In this document: positions 1-10,000 of the stretch, one piece after another
Numbering within the stretch: the first letter of the stretch is position 1
Layout: every line of letters begins with the position of its first letter
DNA from: Bradyrhizobium erythrophlei
Lineage (GTDB): Bacteria; Pseudomonadota; Alphaproteobacteria; Rhizobiales; Xanthobacteraceae
Length of the DNA stretch: 64,000 nt
Assembly (NCBI GenBank): GCA_900129675.1
Contig: FSRD01000001.1
Location: 4,453,501-4,517,500 of the forward strand
Direction: 5' to 3'
The notes under the pieces: generated by a model
Seen by the model: the letters and a program-made list of their open reading frames with translations, nothing else
The model's database searches: none
What the model was told of the DNA's origin: nothing
Translations under genes and position numbers: made by a program

Positions 1-586
1 TGAGGCCGAGCAAGGCAATTGCGACGAACCATACGAACATCACCGGCCCGAAAATGTTGCCGACGAACTCCGTTCCCTTGCGCTGCACCAGGAACAGGCC
101 GACGAGGATCGCGATGGTGATGGGAACGACCATTGGTGCCAGGGCGGGAGCGTCGATCTTCAGACCTTCGACGGCGCTGAGCACCGAGATCGCCGGCGTG
201 ATCACGCCATCGCCATAGAGCAAAGCGGCCCCGATCAGGCCGACGACGAGCAGGGAGCCGCGCGCGCTTCGGCGCGGTGCGTGCCTTGCATCCAACAGCG
301 CGAGCAGAGCCACGATGCCGCCCTCGCCATGATTGTCGGCGCGCAGAATCAGAATGGCGTATTTGAGTCCGACGATGAGAAGAAGCGCCCAGAAGATAAG
401 CGACACGGTGCCAGTGACCGTTTCTGGCGTGGGCGCCCCGCCGGCCTCGACGGCCTGTTTCAGCCCGTACAGCGTGCTGGTGCCGATATCGCCGTAGACA
501 ACTCCAAGTGCCGTCAGCACCGCGGCGGCGGGCAGCTTCTGGGGATCTTGCCGCGGCCTCCCCTCAGCCTGAAGGACCTGGGCCAT
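1..586 (-). CDS. kup: Kup-family potassium uptake protein, N-terminal part (runs off the left edge)
   Basis: Reading the minus strand from an ATG at 586 gives an open frame of about 195 codons to the window edge. It shows the Kup hallmarks: GVVYGDIGTSTLYGLKQ near residue 30, ADNHGEGGI near 85 and LLYGDGVITPAISVLSAVEG near 122, separated by hydrophobic membrane segments. Kup proteins are inner-membrane K+/H+ symporters of about 630 residues, so roughly the first third is present. A purine-rich GGAAGG lies about nine bases before the ATG. The family hit is seen directly; K+ specificity is inferred from the family. Confidence 0.93.
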   Translation of the reverse strand, partial: MAQVLQAEGRPRQDPQKLPAAAVLTALGVVYGDIGTSTLYGLKQAVEAGGAPTPETVTGTVSLIFWALLLIVGLKYAILILRADNHGEGGIVALLALLDARHAPRRSARGSLLVVGLIGAALLYGDGVITPAISVLSAVEGLKIDAPALAPMVVPITIAILVGLFLVQRKGTEFVGNIFGPVMFVWFVAIALLGL

Positions 587-779
587 GCGCACGTCCCTTC
601 CGACGGTTGTGCAAAGTATGCATGAAAATGCGGCGCTGGGAAGTGGGCCGTGCGGTCAACGACGGAATTGAGCTAACAGGCGCATCGGCCAAGTGGTGTC
701 TCGCAAACGCGAGATGTTCGGTCGCAGAAGGCTTGTCGTCACGCGCTGCGGGTCCGCGGAATGGCGAAACGCTCGTGCC

Positions 780-930
780 CGCTTCCGCCCATCTGGGACG
801 CGATGCTGAGGCCCGTGAGGCCGCGGCGCGTCTGCTTGAGGTCGATCCCGCCTTCACAATATCTGCGTGGATCGCTCGGGGCGGGACAGCAAACATGAAG
901 CTGTCGATTGGGGGTCTTCGGAAAGCGGTG
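780..930 (+). pseudogene. C-terminal fragment of a TPR/adenylate-cyclase-type protein
   Basis: One plus frame reads AHLGRDAEAREAAARLLEVD, then PAFTISAWIARGG and a GLRKA tail. This is the TPR-like C-terminus common in class III adenylate/guanylate cyclase-TPR proteins of rhizobia. No catalytic domain precedes it, and an IS end follows immediately at 931, so this is scrap left by an insertion. The assignment rests on recognising the tail pattern only. Confidence 0.4.
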
Positions 931-1375
931 TGTGTACCGAAAACTCCATCCGAGTTGCTGACGTGATGGAATCGCCTAAGCTGGCGGAATGATCGGGCTC
1001 CTGTGTTTTGTCCTGGCGGTCTTGGCCTCGCCATTCAAGTCGAAGATCCGGCTGGAGGCTGAGAATGCCACGCTCCGACATCAACTGGTGGTCTTGCGGC
1101 GTAAGCTGAAGGGCCGCGCTCATCTCACGAACAACGACCGCTGGTTCTTCGTTCAGCTCTATCGCTGGTTTCCGTCGATCCTGCAGGTTCTCACGATCAT
1201 CCGTCCCGAGACGCTGGTGCGTTGGCATAGGACCGGCTTTCGCCGCTATTGGCGCTGGAAATCGCATCGCCGGGGCGGGCGACCGCAAATCGATCCGGAA
1301 CTGCGCGAATTGATCCGGCGGATGAGTGTAAATCGGCGTGGGGTCTGGTCGCCGATCGGCGACATAACATCCTGA
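931..1375 (+). mobile_element. IS fragment: left end plus transposase N-terminus
   Basis: The left terminal repeat TGTGTACCGAAAAC (931-944) precedes a start at 989. The 128-residue product begins MIGLLCFVLAVLASPFKSK and matches the N-terminal part of an integrase-core (rve) transposase: LRHQLVVLRRKL, then RPETLVRWHRTGFRRYWRWK. Homology stops near 'RRMS', so the DDE domain and right end are missing. Copies of the same family occur at 10931-12648 and 17838-18367, and a right end at 33932-33999. Full-length members would be about 350 residues. Confidence 0.75.
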
Positions 1376-1459
1376 TATATTTCATTTCATAGGGGGCAAG
1401 GTTCGACGCCTATCCACAGGTTGCAGACTGTCAGCGGTGCGCGCCTCCGCGTTGCCCCC

Positions 1460-1573
1460 GATCATGATCGCTGGAAATAGCGATCACGATCGGCTGGAAA
1501 CGATGATCACGATACTCTGGAATGGGTGATCACGATGGTCTGGAATCGGTGATCACGATCGGCTGGAACACGC
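1460..1573. repeat. Array of five 22-23 bp direct repeats
   Basis: Five successive units share the core GATCACGATCGGCTGGAA, with small changes (the first reads GATCATGATCGCTGGAA). Unit starts are spaced 22-23 bp. Internal repeats of this kind sit just inside the ends of some IS21-family elements, where the transposase binds. An istA remnant lies at the other side of the Zorya operon (10384-10911), so this is probably one end of a dismembered IS21-like element. The repeat is seen directly; the IS21 link is inferred. Confidence 0.7.
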
Positions 1574-1830
1574 ATTCAAGCTGGTTGATGCCGAGACCAA
1601 GCTCGATGAGACCTATCAAAAGCCATCGATCAAGTTGGGTGGCCGCTGCTCGTCGCCATCACCGATAAGGTTGCTCAGCACGCACGATGGAAAGCATGGA
1701 GACTTACGGCCATAAGACCGCGGTGAGGGGGCGACCCAGAGAAACCGGTAAAGGTAGAGGACCGGCTTGAGGCATTCTGGTCAGACCCAAGGAAAGTGAA
1801 GATGCGTGAGGTCTTGACAGAAGCCGGTCG

Positions 1831-1990
1831 TTGCTGAAACCGGGTGACCACCCGGCCGTTATCTGCAATCCGAAGAACGACCCGCGCGGGAAGGGATACT
1901 TTATTGAGACACTCGAAGGACACACGCGCGTGTCGCCCGGCGATCGGATCATTACAAGCGTGAAGGGTGAACAGCACGCGTGTAAGCCAT
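1831..1990 (+). pseudogene. Fragment of a small phage-type conserved protein
   Basis: The frame from 1831 contains DHPAVICNPK, ETLEGHTRVSPGDRIIT and VKGEQHACKP. This resembles the ending of a family of roughly 100-residue proteins found in prophages, which usually read PGDWIITGVKGE. Upstream the frame is not convincing and downstream it degenerates, so it is treated as a remnant. Function of the family is unknown to me. It lies between the repeat array and the Zorya operon, consistent with accessory DNA. Confidence 0.4.
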
Positions 1991-2179
1991 GCGGCAGCAG
2001 CTCCCGCTCGGCAGCAGTCGAAGCGATGTATCTCGGTCTCAAGGAACTGCTGCAGGGGCACCTTTGCAAAAGGGCAGTCATCGGGCAGCTTCATCGGCCA
2101 TATTCTCACTCGGGTGCGCCAATGTTGGCGAGTAGGCTGAACATGCGCGCTAGCAGATTCGGTCGCCATACTTGAATAC

Positions 2180-2460
2180 CATTTGCCGCCTTTGCGCGAA
2201 TGATCAGACCGCCGCGAGGATAACTGCGAGTTCCGCACCAGGGTAGGCTGACCTCCGGGCCCAGACTCCGTCGTGCAGCGCGTGGTGGTGGGCCAAGCCT
2301 GCTTTCGCATTGCTCGAACACGATTTGTCGTTCGGCGAATAGTCGGGGGACTTTGCGTCGTCGTGGGCCGGGTCACATCCGGGAAAACACGGAAATCGAA
2401 AAGACCTTATCCAAAAGGCTGTTGCATGAAGGATTTAGAGCGCGATAGATGTCGGGGGAT
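2180..2460. other. Intergenic leader of the Zorya operon
   Basis: No gene is recognisable here. The DNA is less GC-rich close to the operon (around 2330-2460) and ends with an AGGGGG at 2465-2470, a good ribosome binding site for the zorA start. Any Zorya promoter must lie in this stretch, but no confident -35/-10 pair could be picked by eye. Confidence 0.4.
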
Positions 2461-2475
2461 CTCTAGGGGGCTAAC

Positions 2476-4796
2476 TTGGACTTTGTCGTTAATACCGGAA
2501 TTTGGGTCCGGGATGTTGTGTTGGATGCGGCAAGCTTACTGCGCCAGGAGTTCGTGCCAGGACTCGTCAGCCTTGCCTTGCTGGTGCTCCTAGTCTTGGG
2601 AATCGCGCGGTTTGGCTTCATCATGCGGAACCGCGTGGGTGCACTAAACCGCGTTGCCAAAGAGATCACAACTCACAGAACTGCGACGGAGCTAAGTGGC
2701 CGCATTACAGATGTAGACAGGAATGTTGCGCGCCTCGGCACTTCTGGGGCCAAAGGGAGGGTGGCGGCGGCTTGGCGTGAATTCCGCGAAACTCTGGTTC
2801 CGCACGAAGAGGACGGGCAGGTGATCCTGCGAAACTCTGTGCGCCCGTCCGCCTTCTTCAATCTTGAAGATCTGGGGTTTTCCGCGGGCTTCTGGCGTTA
2901 CGTCCCGAGCCTATTCGTTTCGGTAGGATTGTTGCTGACGTTCTTGGGTCTCGTCTCCGCTCTCGAATCAATCGTGCCCGCCAAGGGCGAGGTCATCGGT
3001 AGCGATCAGCTCAGCACCCTACTTTCCGTCGCGTCGGCGAAGTTCATCATGTCCTTGACCGGACTGCTTTGTTCGATCCTGTTCACTCTGGTGCTACGCA
3101 TCGGCACCTCCCGTGCTGAGGCTGCATCCCACCATGTAGCAAACGAGATCGAAGCCCGCCTCTCATTTATCAGCCTAGAATACCTAGCAATTGAGCAGTT
3201 GTCGGCCGTTCGCGAGCAGCGTGAGCATTTCCGCCGCATCGGTATGGAGTTAGTGGCTGAACTCGGCCGTCCGCTGCGTGAGGATATTCCTCGCGCGATT
3301 TCAAGCGGCATCGAGACGGCCATGGCGCCGTTGCTTGCCCAGGTCGGCAAGGCGGGCACCGAGGGAGTCGGGGCGCTCGTACAGGATCTTTCCTCGCGCT
3401 TTACGAGCGACGTCAGCCGAGCCCTCAGCGCGGCGAGTGACCGTCTCTTGGAGGCCGGCGATCGCATCGCTCAACTCTCGGAGCGAATGGACAGCAGCTC
3501 GACTCGCGTAGGGCAGGAGCTTGATGGCGCGGTATCGCGAATCGCGAAGTCGATGGAAGCTATCCAGAGCACCCTCGGCACGGCCGCGGAAAGCACTGGC
3601 AGCGTATTCAGCGATGGAGCTGAGAAGCTCTTGACGGTCATGAACCGCACTCTTGAAAGCATTCAAAACAACACGTCGATCGGGGCACAGGCACTCAGCT
3701 CCGCCGCCACGGATCTCAAGCAGGCGGGAGAGGCGTTCCGTCAGCAGATGGATGAGGCAGCCCGCGGTGGCGGCGATGCGGCCCGCGCAAGCATCGAAGC
3801 AACGGGGCCCGGATCGCCAAATTGACCGACGAAGTGACGTCAAAGGCCGGACAGGAGCTTGATGGCGCGGTATCGCGAATCGCGAAGTCGATGGAAGCTA
3901 TCCAGAGTGCCCTGAGCACGGCTGCGGCAAACACCGGAAGCGTATTCAGCGACGGAGCTGAGAAGCTGTTGACGGTCATGAACCGCACGCTGGAAAGCAT
4001 TCAGGAAAACACGTCGATCGGAGCCCAAGCGCTCAGCTCGGCCGCCGCCGATCTCAAGCAGGCGGGAGAGGCATTCCGTCAGCAGATGGATGAGGCCGCC
4101 CGCGACGGCAGTGATGCGGCCCGCGCACGTATCGAAGAAACGGGGGTTCGCATCGCCGGATTGACGGGCGAACTGACTTCGAAGGTCGGGCAGGAGCTCA
4201 TGTCTCCGCTGAGTGAAATTGCGGCTCAGATTCAGGAGGTCGCAAATCAGGTCGCCGGAGCAAGCGCCGATCTTCGAATATTGTCAGATGGGGTTCGATC
4301 CGGCGCCGACGCAACGGTCGAGGCCGCTTCAGCGTTCCGGTCGGCATCAAGGGACCTTGTCGATGCCTCATCACCTGTGCGGTCCACGGCGGAACGGATG
4401 GAGGGATCTCTACGCCAACTCGCAGACATAACCCGGAACACGGCAGGTACGATCACGAAATCCGCGGAGGTGACGGCCAGAAGCGCGGCCGACGCGCTTG
4501 CGGCCGCCCAGGTTGTCCTCGGAAGCAAGGCAAAAGCAGTCGAAGCAACTCTAGACGGGGTCTCCGTCATGCTTGATCGCCTTAAAGGCCAGGGCGACCG
4601 TATCGACGACATTGACGTGAAGCTGGGCAAAGCCTTCGATGCGTACACAACACAAGTCGCCGGCGCGGTGGATGGTATGCGGCAGCATGTCCACGAACTG
4701 CAGGAAAGGCTCGCTCCAGCGTTGGACACGCTGCAGATCATTGTCGATCAGGCCGAGCAATTTGCTCCGCGGTCCATAATAGAGGGAGTGAGCTGA
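2476..4796 (+). pseudogene. zorA: ZorA, MotA-like subunit of type I Zorya (frameshifted at about 3807)
   Basis: ZorA is the membrane stator subunit of the Zorya defence complex, proton-driven in characterised systems, and works with ZorB. Translation starts at a TTG (2476) behind AGGGGG; an in-frame stop lies just upstream. Transmembrane segments fall near residues 28-50, 142-165 and 188-209, the last two being MotA-like, followed by a long helical tail. The first frame ends at 3825 and the tail continues in another frame from 3822. Adding one G to the GGGG at 3804-3807 restores one frame of about 773 residues. The second tail copy has GGGGG at the matching place. The tail holds a tandem duplication (3514 onward and 3852 onward). 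Either this is a pseudogene, a slipping/phase-variable gene, or a sequencing error; the rest of the operon is intact. Confidence 0.85.
3514..4189 (+). repeat. Two-copy tandem duplication in the zorA tail (338 bp period)
   Basis: The block starting CAGGAGCTTGATGGCGCGGT at 3514 starts again at 3852. The copies run in near-identical order (QELDGAVSRIAKS, SVFSDGAEKLLTVMNRTLES, DLKQAGEAFRQQMDEAAR). Each encodes about 113 residues of predicted helix. The period is 338 bp, one short of 339 (113 codons), because copy 1 lacks one G at 3804-3807. The duplication therefore shows where the frame was lost. Confidence 0.9.
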
Positions 4797-4799
4797 CGA

Positions 4800-5702
4800 A
4801 TGCGTGGAGCATTCCGCCGGCACCAGAAGGAGGAGGAGGAAGAATCCGCGTTCGTGTCGATGACCGACATGACGGTGAGCTTTCTATTTATTGTCATGAT
4901 CCTCTTGGCTTTTTTCGCCAGTCGATTCAATCCAAAGGAAAGCGTACCCAAGGCGCAGTATGATAATGTCGTCCACCAACGCGATGATTTAGTCGCTGCG
5001 CTGGCCAGGGCAAATGCCAAAGTCGCCTCTCTGGAGGCGGAGATAAAGTGGCTGATAGCGAAGCTTCAGGAGAAGAATCCGCTCGAAGAGTACTTGGCGC
5101 AAACTGCGAACGAGCGCCGGCAAATCTTGCAACGGTTGCGTGATCAGCTAAAGGTCGATTTCCCCGATCTTCAGGTCGTAATCAGCGAAGAGAACGACGC
5201 ACTTCGTTTCCAGGGCGATGGCTTATTCCAGAGCTCCCAGAGCGTTCTGCGTCCAGATCGAAAAGCAATCGTTGAATCTATTGCCGATAGACTCGAGGCG
5301 ATCTTGCCCTGCTACACGCTTGGCAGCCAGTCGAGGTGGACCGACGGATGCAATAGCGGTGGCGCAATCATCGAGGCGGTGCAGATAGAGGGGCACACGG
5401 ATTCGACCGGTGATGACCTCAGCAACCTTCGACTTTCAACGGAAAGGGCCATTTCTACCTTCTTCGCCATGACGGCGCGGGAGCCGGGGCTGGTCGCTCA
5501 CTTAAACTTCAAAAGGCAGCCCGTTCTATCAGTAGCAGGCTACGGAAGGATGCGGCCGGTTGCTAGCAACGACACACATGCGGGACGGGCCACGAATCGT
5601 CGCATTGACTTGCGGATCATCATGTACACACCCAGCCGTTCCGAAGAAATTGAGAACATCCGGAAGGCCTTGCACTCCGGCCTGATCGTCGAGGGGCGAT
5701 GA
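4800..5702 (+). CDS. zorB: ZorB, MotB/OmpA-like subunit of type I Zorya
   Basis: ZorB pairs with ZorA to form the peptidoglycan-anchored stator of Zorya. The 300-residue protein has a short charged N-terminus (EEEEES) and one transmembrane helix near residues 19-41. The sequence SMTDMTVSFLF contains Asp23, in the position of the proton-binding aspartate of MotB-type proteins. A charged helical linker follows, then an OmpA-type peptidoglycan-binding domain in the last ~110 residues (QIEGHTDSTGDD, SVAGYGRMRPVASND, RATNRRIDLRI). It begins three bases after the zorA stop and overlaps zorC by four bases (ATGA), so the operon is translationally coupled. No defect is visible. Confidence 0.93.
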   Translation: MRGAFRRHQKEEEEESAFVSMTDMTVSFLFIVMILLAFFASRFNPKESVPKAQYDNVVHQRDDLVAALARANAKVASLEAEIKWLIAKLQEKNPLEEYLAQTANERRQILQRLRDQLKVDFPDLQVVISEENDALRFQGDGLFQSSQSVLRPDRKAIVESIADRLEAILPCYTLGSQSRWTDGCNSGGAIIEAVQIEGHTDSTGDDLSNLRLSTERAISTFFAMTAREPGLVAHLNFKRQPVLSVAGYGRMRPVASNDTHAGRATNRRIDLRIIMYTPSRSEEIENIRKALHSGLIVEGR

Positions 5703-7003
5703 GCCTTTTCGCAAAGCTGAATCGGCCTGTTCACTACCAGCCGCCGAGCCTTCCCGCTCCGACCAGGCTGGCCGCGGCAGCGCATCGCATCTTGTCGCGC
5801 TGGCCTGATGTCGTCGCCAATCCTCCGGAACGCGATCGTGAGCGCCTGGTCGCGGAAATGTTCCGCAGATTCGAAACTCGGGATTGGAAAGACGCCCGGC
5901 TGTCGTTTGTGACTTCGGCCGCACGTGCGCTATTCGATACAGAGCGGCGGTCTCGTCCCGCTCTGGAACGCCTCCGACGCTTTTACTGCGAAGAGATCGA
6001 GGCAAGTAACAGTCGGACATTCCTTGCAGCGATGATGTCGGTCTATCTCGGCAGCTACGAGCCAGGAGCAACACACACGGTCGCTTTGGCGCGGTCGCTC
6101 GCTAAGGTTCGGCAGCGGTTGGATGCGCGATCGCGATTGTTGGTCGATCAGGTCCCCGAGGTGCTTGACCCGCACAAGGGGGCAAAGGCGCTCGGATCGC
6201 TCATGGTCCAGATGAATGATCCGTGGCAGGGGCTGCGAAATCTGCACGTTCTCAGCCCCCATGCACCTGGAATCATGGATTTCGCACATCTCGCCTTCGT
6301 TGAAAGTTTGGCTCCTAAGCTCGATCAATCGACCGAAATTGGTCGGCTGCTGCGCTGGTTGAAGCCCGATGGACACGAGCCGCGGGCCTCAGGCGCGGGT
6401 GCGGCGATCGAGGCGCTGCTCACGCCCTGGCGGGATCGGGACCCGTCTCCACACGTGCAGCACGATCTCATCACCAAAATTGTTAGCTACTATGGCGATC
6501 CACGCGTGAGGGGGCGAGCGGGCGCCTGGTCCTCTGTGTCGGAAGATCTCCTTACTATCCTCCTGCGGTGGCTTACTGGCGCGAATATCAGGTTCTTCCT
6601 CGAGGTTGTGTCTGCCGTCGAGGACAGTCATATGTGGGCTCCCCGCGAAAAATTCTGGCTGTCCCTGTACAACCAGAAGCGGATCGATGCCGCGTGGGTG
6701 GCATTCAGCGATGCCGGCGCAGCCCTAGCGCGAAGAAAGGCGGGAGACAAATCAATACCATTTGGCCGCCAAATTGCGGGCGGCAGTCGTTCAGGCACGT
6801 GCCTTCTGATCCTCAAAATCGGAGGAAAGATCGTCGTCGAGGGATCCAGCAACTACAGGATCCATATCTTCGACGAGCGAAATTCGCGAGCTCCCAAGCT
6901 CTATCAACCTTCTTACGACTGCGACGCCATTCGCAGGATATCCGGCGCCCAGGCCAAAAAGCATCTCGGCCATTGGGAGAGATGGGTGCTCGAGAGGATC
7001 TAG
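5699..7003 (+). CDS. zorC: ZorC, EH-signature protein of type I Zorya
   Basis: ZorC is the cytosolic partner found only in type I systems; in characterised systems it is recruited with ZorD to the activated ZorAB motor and binds DNA. The 434-residue protein has no signal or membrane segment. Its C-terminal half carries the EH-signature features: SHMWAPREKFWLSLYNQ, then IVVEGSSNYRIHIF with Glu381, and KKHLGHWERW with His422 and His425. The start overlaps the zorB stop (ATGA). The gene ends five bases before the preferred zorD ATG. Assignment combines the visible motif with the diagnostic A-B-C-D order. Confidence 0.9.
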   Translation: MSLFAKLNRPVHYQPPSLPAPTRLAAAAHRILSRWPDVVANPPERDRERLVAEMFRRFETRDWKDARLSFVTSAARALFDTERRSRPALERLRRFYCEEIEASNSRTFLAAMMSVYLGSYEPGATHTVALARSLAKVRQRLDARSRLLVDQVPEVLDPHKGAKALGSLMVQMNDPWQGLRNLHVLSPHAPGIMDFAHLAFVESLAPKLDQSTEIGRLLRWLKPDGHEPRASGAGAAIEALLTPWRDRDPSPHVQHDLITKIVSYYGDPRVRGRAGAWSSVSEDLLTILLRWLTGANIRFFLEVVSAVEDSHMWAPREKFWLSLYNQKRIDAAWVAFSDAGAALARRKAGDKSIPFGRQIAGGSRSGTCLLILKIGGKIVVEGSSNYRIHIFDERNSRAPKLYQPSYDCDAIRRISGAQAKKHLGHWERWVLERI

Positions 7004-7008
7004 GCCCG

Positions 7009-10000
7009 ATGGAGCTGCATTGTTCATATTCAGAAGCCCTGATTAGCCTCAAAGTGCCGCGAGGCAAAGGCGGGCTTTTGGGTCGTTTGATGTCGAATCA
7101 AACAAGGGACCTCAGCAAACTTTCGCCGGCAGACTCGGAGCTACTCTGTGCAATCGGAGACCTGAGGAGCGTGAGTGAAGACGTCCCGGAGGAGCTGACA
7201 ATAACGGCTGACGAGATTCGGCTCTCGCATCGACTTGCCGCCCGATTGGACAGCGAAACGGCGCGCGTTCTTGGGCTTCCTCCCGTTATCGACCTGACGT
7301 TGCGCACCGACGCGGAAGGGGTCTTGGGCTCCAAATCTTTCAAGCTCCGGTACCAGTGGGTCAAGAATGGGCAGCGGCAGTACCCCCGTCGTATTGGTGC
7401 CATTCTCGAAACCGCGGACGGTCCGCGTCGTTTGCCGGAATTCTTATTGGATGCGGTTGAAATCGCAGACGGGCTGAGGCCGGGATCAGATGACGCCGAA
7501 CAATGGGAAGCTCTCGCCAAGTTTAGGCAGGCCCTTGAGCCCGGCGTCCAGATGAGTTTGGGAAATAAGGCTGCCCGCATCTCGATGACTGACTTTCTCT
7601 CCGGCCTCGAGGTTCGGTTAGCAGATAGGTTTTCGCTCTCTCCCGACCCGCAGGGGACCAACTTTGAGGTGGTGCCATTTTCCGGCGAGCGACTATCCAG
7701 AGAAGGGCTGCTGGCAGAGGATGGAAACGTCCGGGAGAGCCACGGAGAGCTGGAAGGTGCAGGCCTGAAAGTCTTCCAGCAACGTGTGCGGGATCGGGGC
7801 GCCTTGTCGGCATACCGCATCGGGCCAGGTAATTACGTCGTGGTGGACCGCGCAGCGATGCCTGCCTTGGAGGTCATGGCCTCCATGCAACATGCTTCAA
7901 TCGAGGAGCGGGCCGAATTCATTCGCAACCCCCGACCGAAAATCAGCCAAGCGGTGGAAGAAGCACTGCGCCGTGGAGGTCAGCTGGCCGGATTAGACCA
8001 AATCGGTGTGGAGGATGCGGTTGAGAGGCTCGCCGGCCCCTTATTCGTTGAAACACAAGAATTCTCTGACCGTGTGATCGGGGTTAGGGCCTACGAGAAG
8101 CAGCAGGCGGGTCCCACTGGTGGCGGTGCAACGACTTGGCTACCGGAGGATTTCGGACAACGCTTTGCCGACCTGCTGGCCAGCCGATCGCACGAAGAAC
8201 TGCAATCACTCCGAGACCGGGTGTCGAACGCAATTGAATCCAAGGAGCCTTCGGTCGTGGTGGACGGCCTGGAAATTCCCGCTCGGCCTGAAACGCTCAA
8301 GACAATCGATCACAGGATGGCTGCCAGCCGAGCGGCGCCAGACGAGTCCGACGGACCGGAGGAGCCCACGCGCCCCTTCGTCCTTCAAACGGTGACGAAC
8401 GAGGCCGAGCTCCTTTGGATTGCGAGTTTGAAGCCACGAGATGGGGCCGCATCAGCGGATCGTCCCGAGATCATCCGGACAGTGCTCAAGCATCATCAAA
8501 CGGAAAGCCTGAATTGGCAGATTGCGGCCTGGGTTGCGGGATTGCCGGGCGTCCTCAATGCGGACGAGCAAGGACTCGGCAAAACCCTGCAGACGATCGC
8601 CTTTCTCGCTTGGCTGCAGGCGCATATGGGTCGAAGAAGCGAGGATTGTGGTCCGCTGCTAGTGGTTGCACCGACCTCACTGCTGGTGAACTGGGAACAG
8701 GAGGTGGCACGGCATCTGAAAGAACCTGGGCTCGGTCACCTGATCAGGCTGTATGGGAGCGCGACGGGCTCGCGCAAGCTGACCGGCAGACAAGGACGCG
8801 ACATCGATGGCGGCGAGGCCAAACTGGACCTCGAGTTCCTGCATGAAGCCGTTCGGGAGAAGCGCGCGCACCGCTTCTGGGTACTGACTACATACACAAC
8901 ACTCGTGAACTACCAGCACTCCCTCGCCAGGGTGCCGTTCGCGGCCGCAGTGTTTGATGAAATTCAAGCTCTCAAGAACCCCTTCAGTATGCGCGCAGAA
9001 GCGGCCCGGAGCTTAAAGGCAAACTTTCGTATCGGGTTGACAGGAACGCCGATCGAGAACAGCGCCACGGATTTATGGGCCATCATGGATCAGATCGCAC
9101 CGGGCAGTCTGGACTCCCTGGAGGCATTCAAGCGTTGCTATGGCACGCCCACTACGGAAAATATGGCTGACCTGCATCGGATCGTGTTCAAGCCACGCGG
9201 CTCTGTTCCGGCGCTTGCCATCCGCAGGCTGAAATCGGCAGTGGTAAGTGACCTACCCGAAAAAACTCGGCGCGTACATCCCAGACGGATGCCGCAGCAT
9301 CAGTCACTGGCGTACGAGGATGCGAAACTAAAGCTGGCGCAACGCGGAGCCGGCGCAGCTTTAAAAATGCTTCATCACATTCGCACCATCTCGGTGCATC
9401 CCCTGCTGGAAGAGGTGCTTCCGGATGCCGATTTCATCTCCGCGTCTGCACGGCTCGAGGCTGCTTTCGAGGTGCTAAGGGCGATTGCAAGCAAAGGGGA
9501 ACGCGCACTTGTATTCATTGAGCACCGCAGGATGCAATACCGCTTCATCGAACTGACGAAGGCGGAGTTTGGCCTCGCGAGGGTCGAACTGATCAATGGC
9601 GATACGCCGATCAATAAGCGACAGGAGATCGTCAATCGGTTCCAGCAGCAGCAAAACACCCGAGGATTCGATCTGCTTGTTCTTGGGCCCAAGGCGGCGG
9701 GGACGGGGCTAACTTTGACTGCGGCAACCCATGTGCTCCATCTGTCCCGCTGGTGGAATCCAGCTGTCGAAGAGCAATGCAACGATCGGGTTCACCGAAT
9801 AGGGCAGGCTAAGCCGGTCACGGTGCACATTCCAATGGCTGTGCACCCGGCCTATCGTGAGCAATCATTCGATTGTCTGCTGCACAGCCTTATGCAGCGG
9901 AAGCGGAAGATGGCTCAGTCCGCACTGTGGCCGATGGGGGACACCGATGGTGATGCCGCCGAGCTTCAGCGCATGGTGGCCGCAGGCGCCGCTTCGAGCG

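Noticed and set aside
1460..1573. Possible CRISPR array
   Set aside because: The units are contiguous with almost no spacer and match the style of IS internal repeats.
6568..7008. Upstream extension of zorD inside zorC
   Set aside because: The frame stays open but overlaps zorC, has arginine/glutamine-rich composition and lacks a ribosome site. The ATG at 7009 fits operon spacing.
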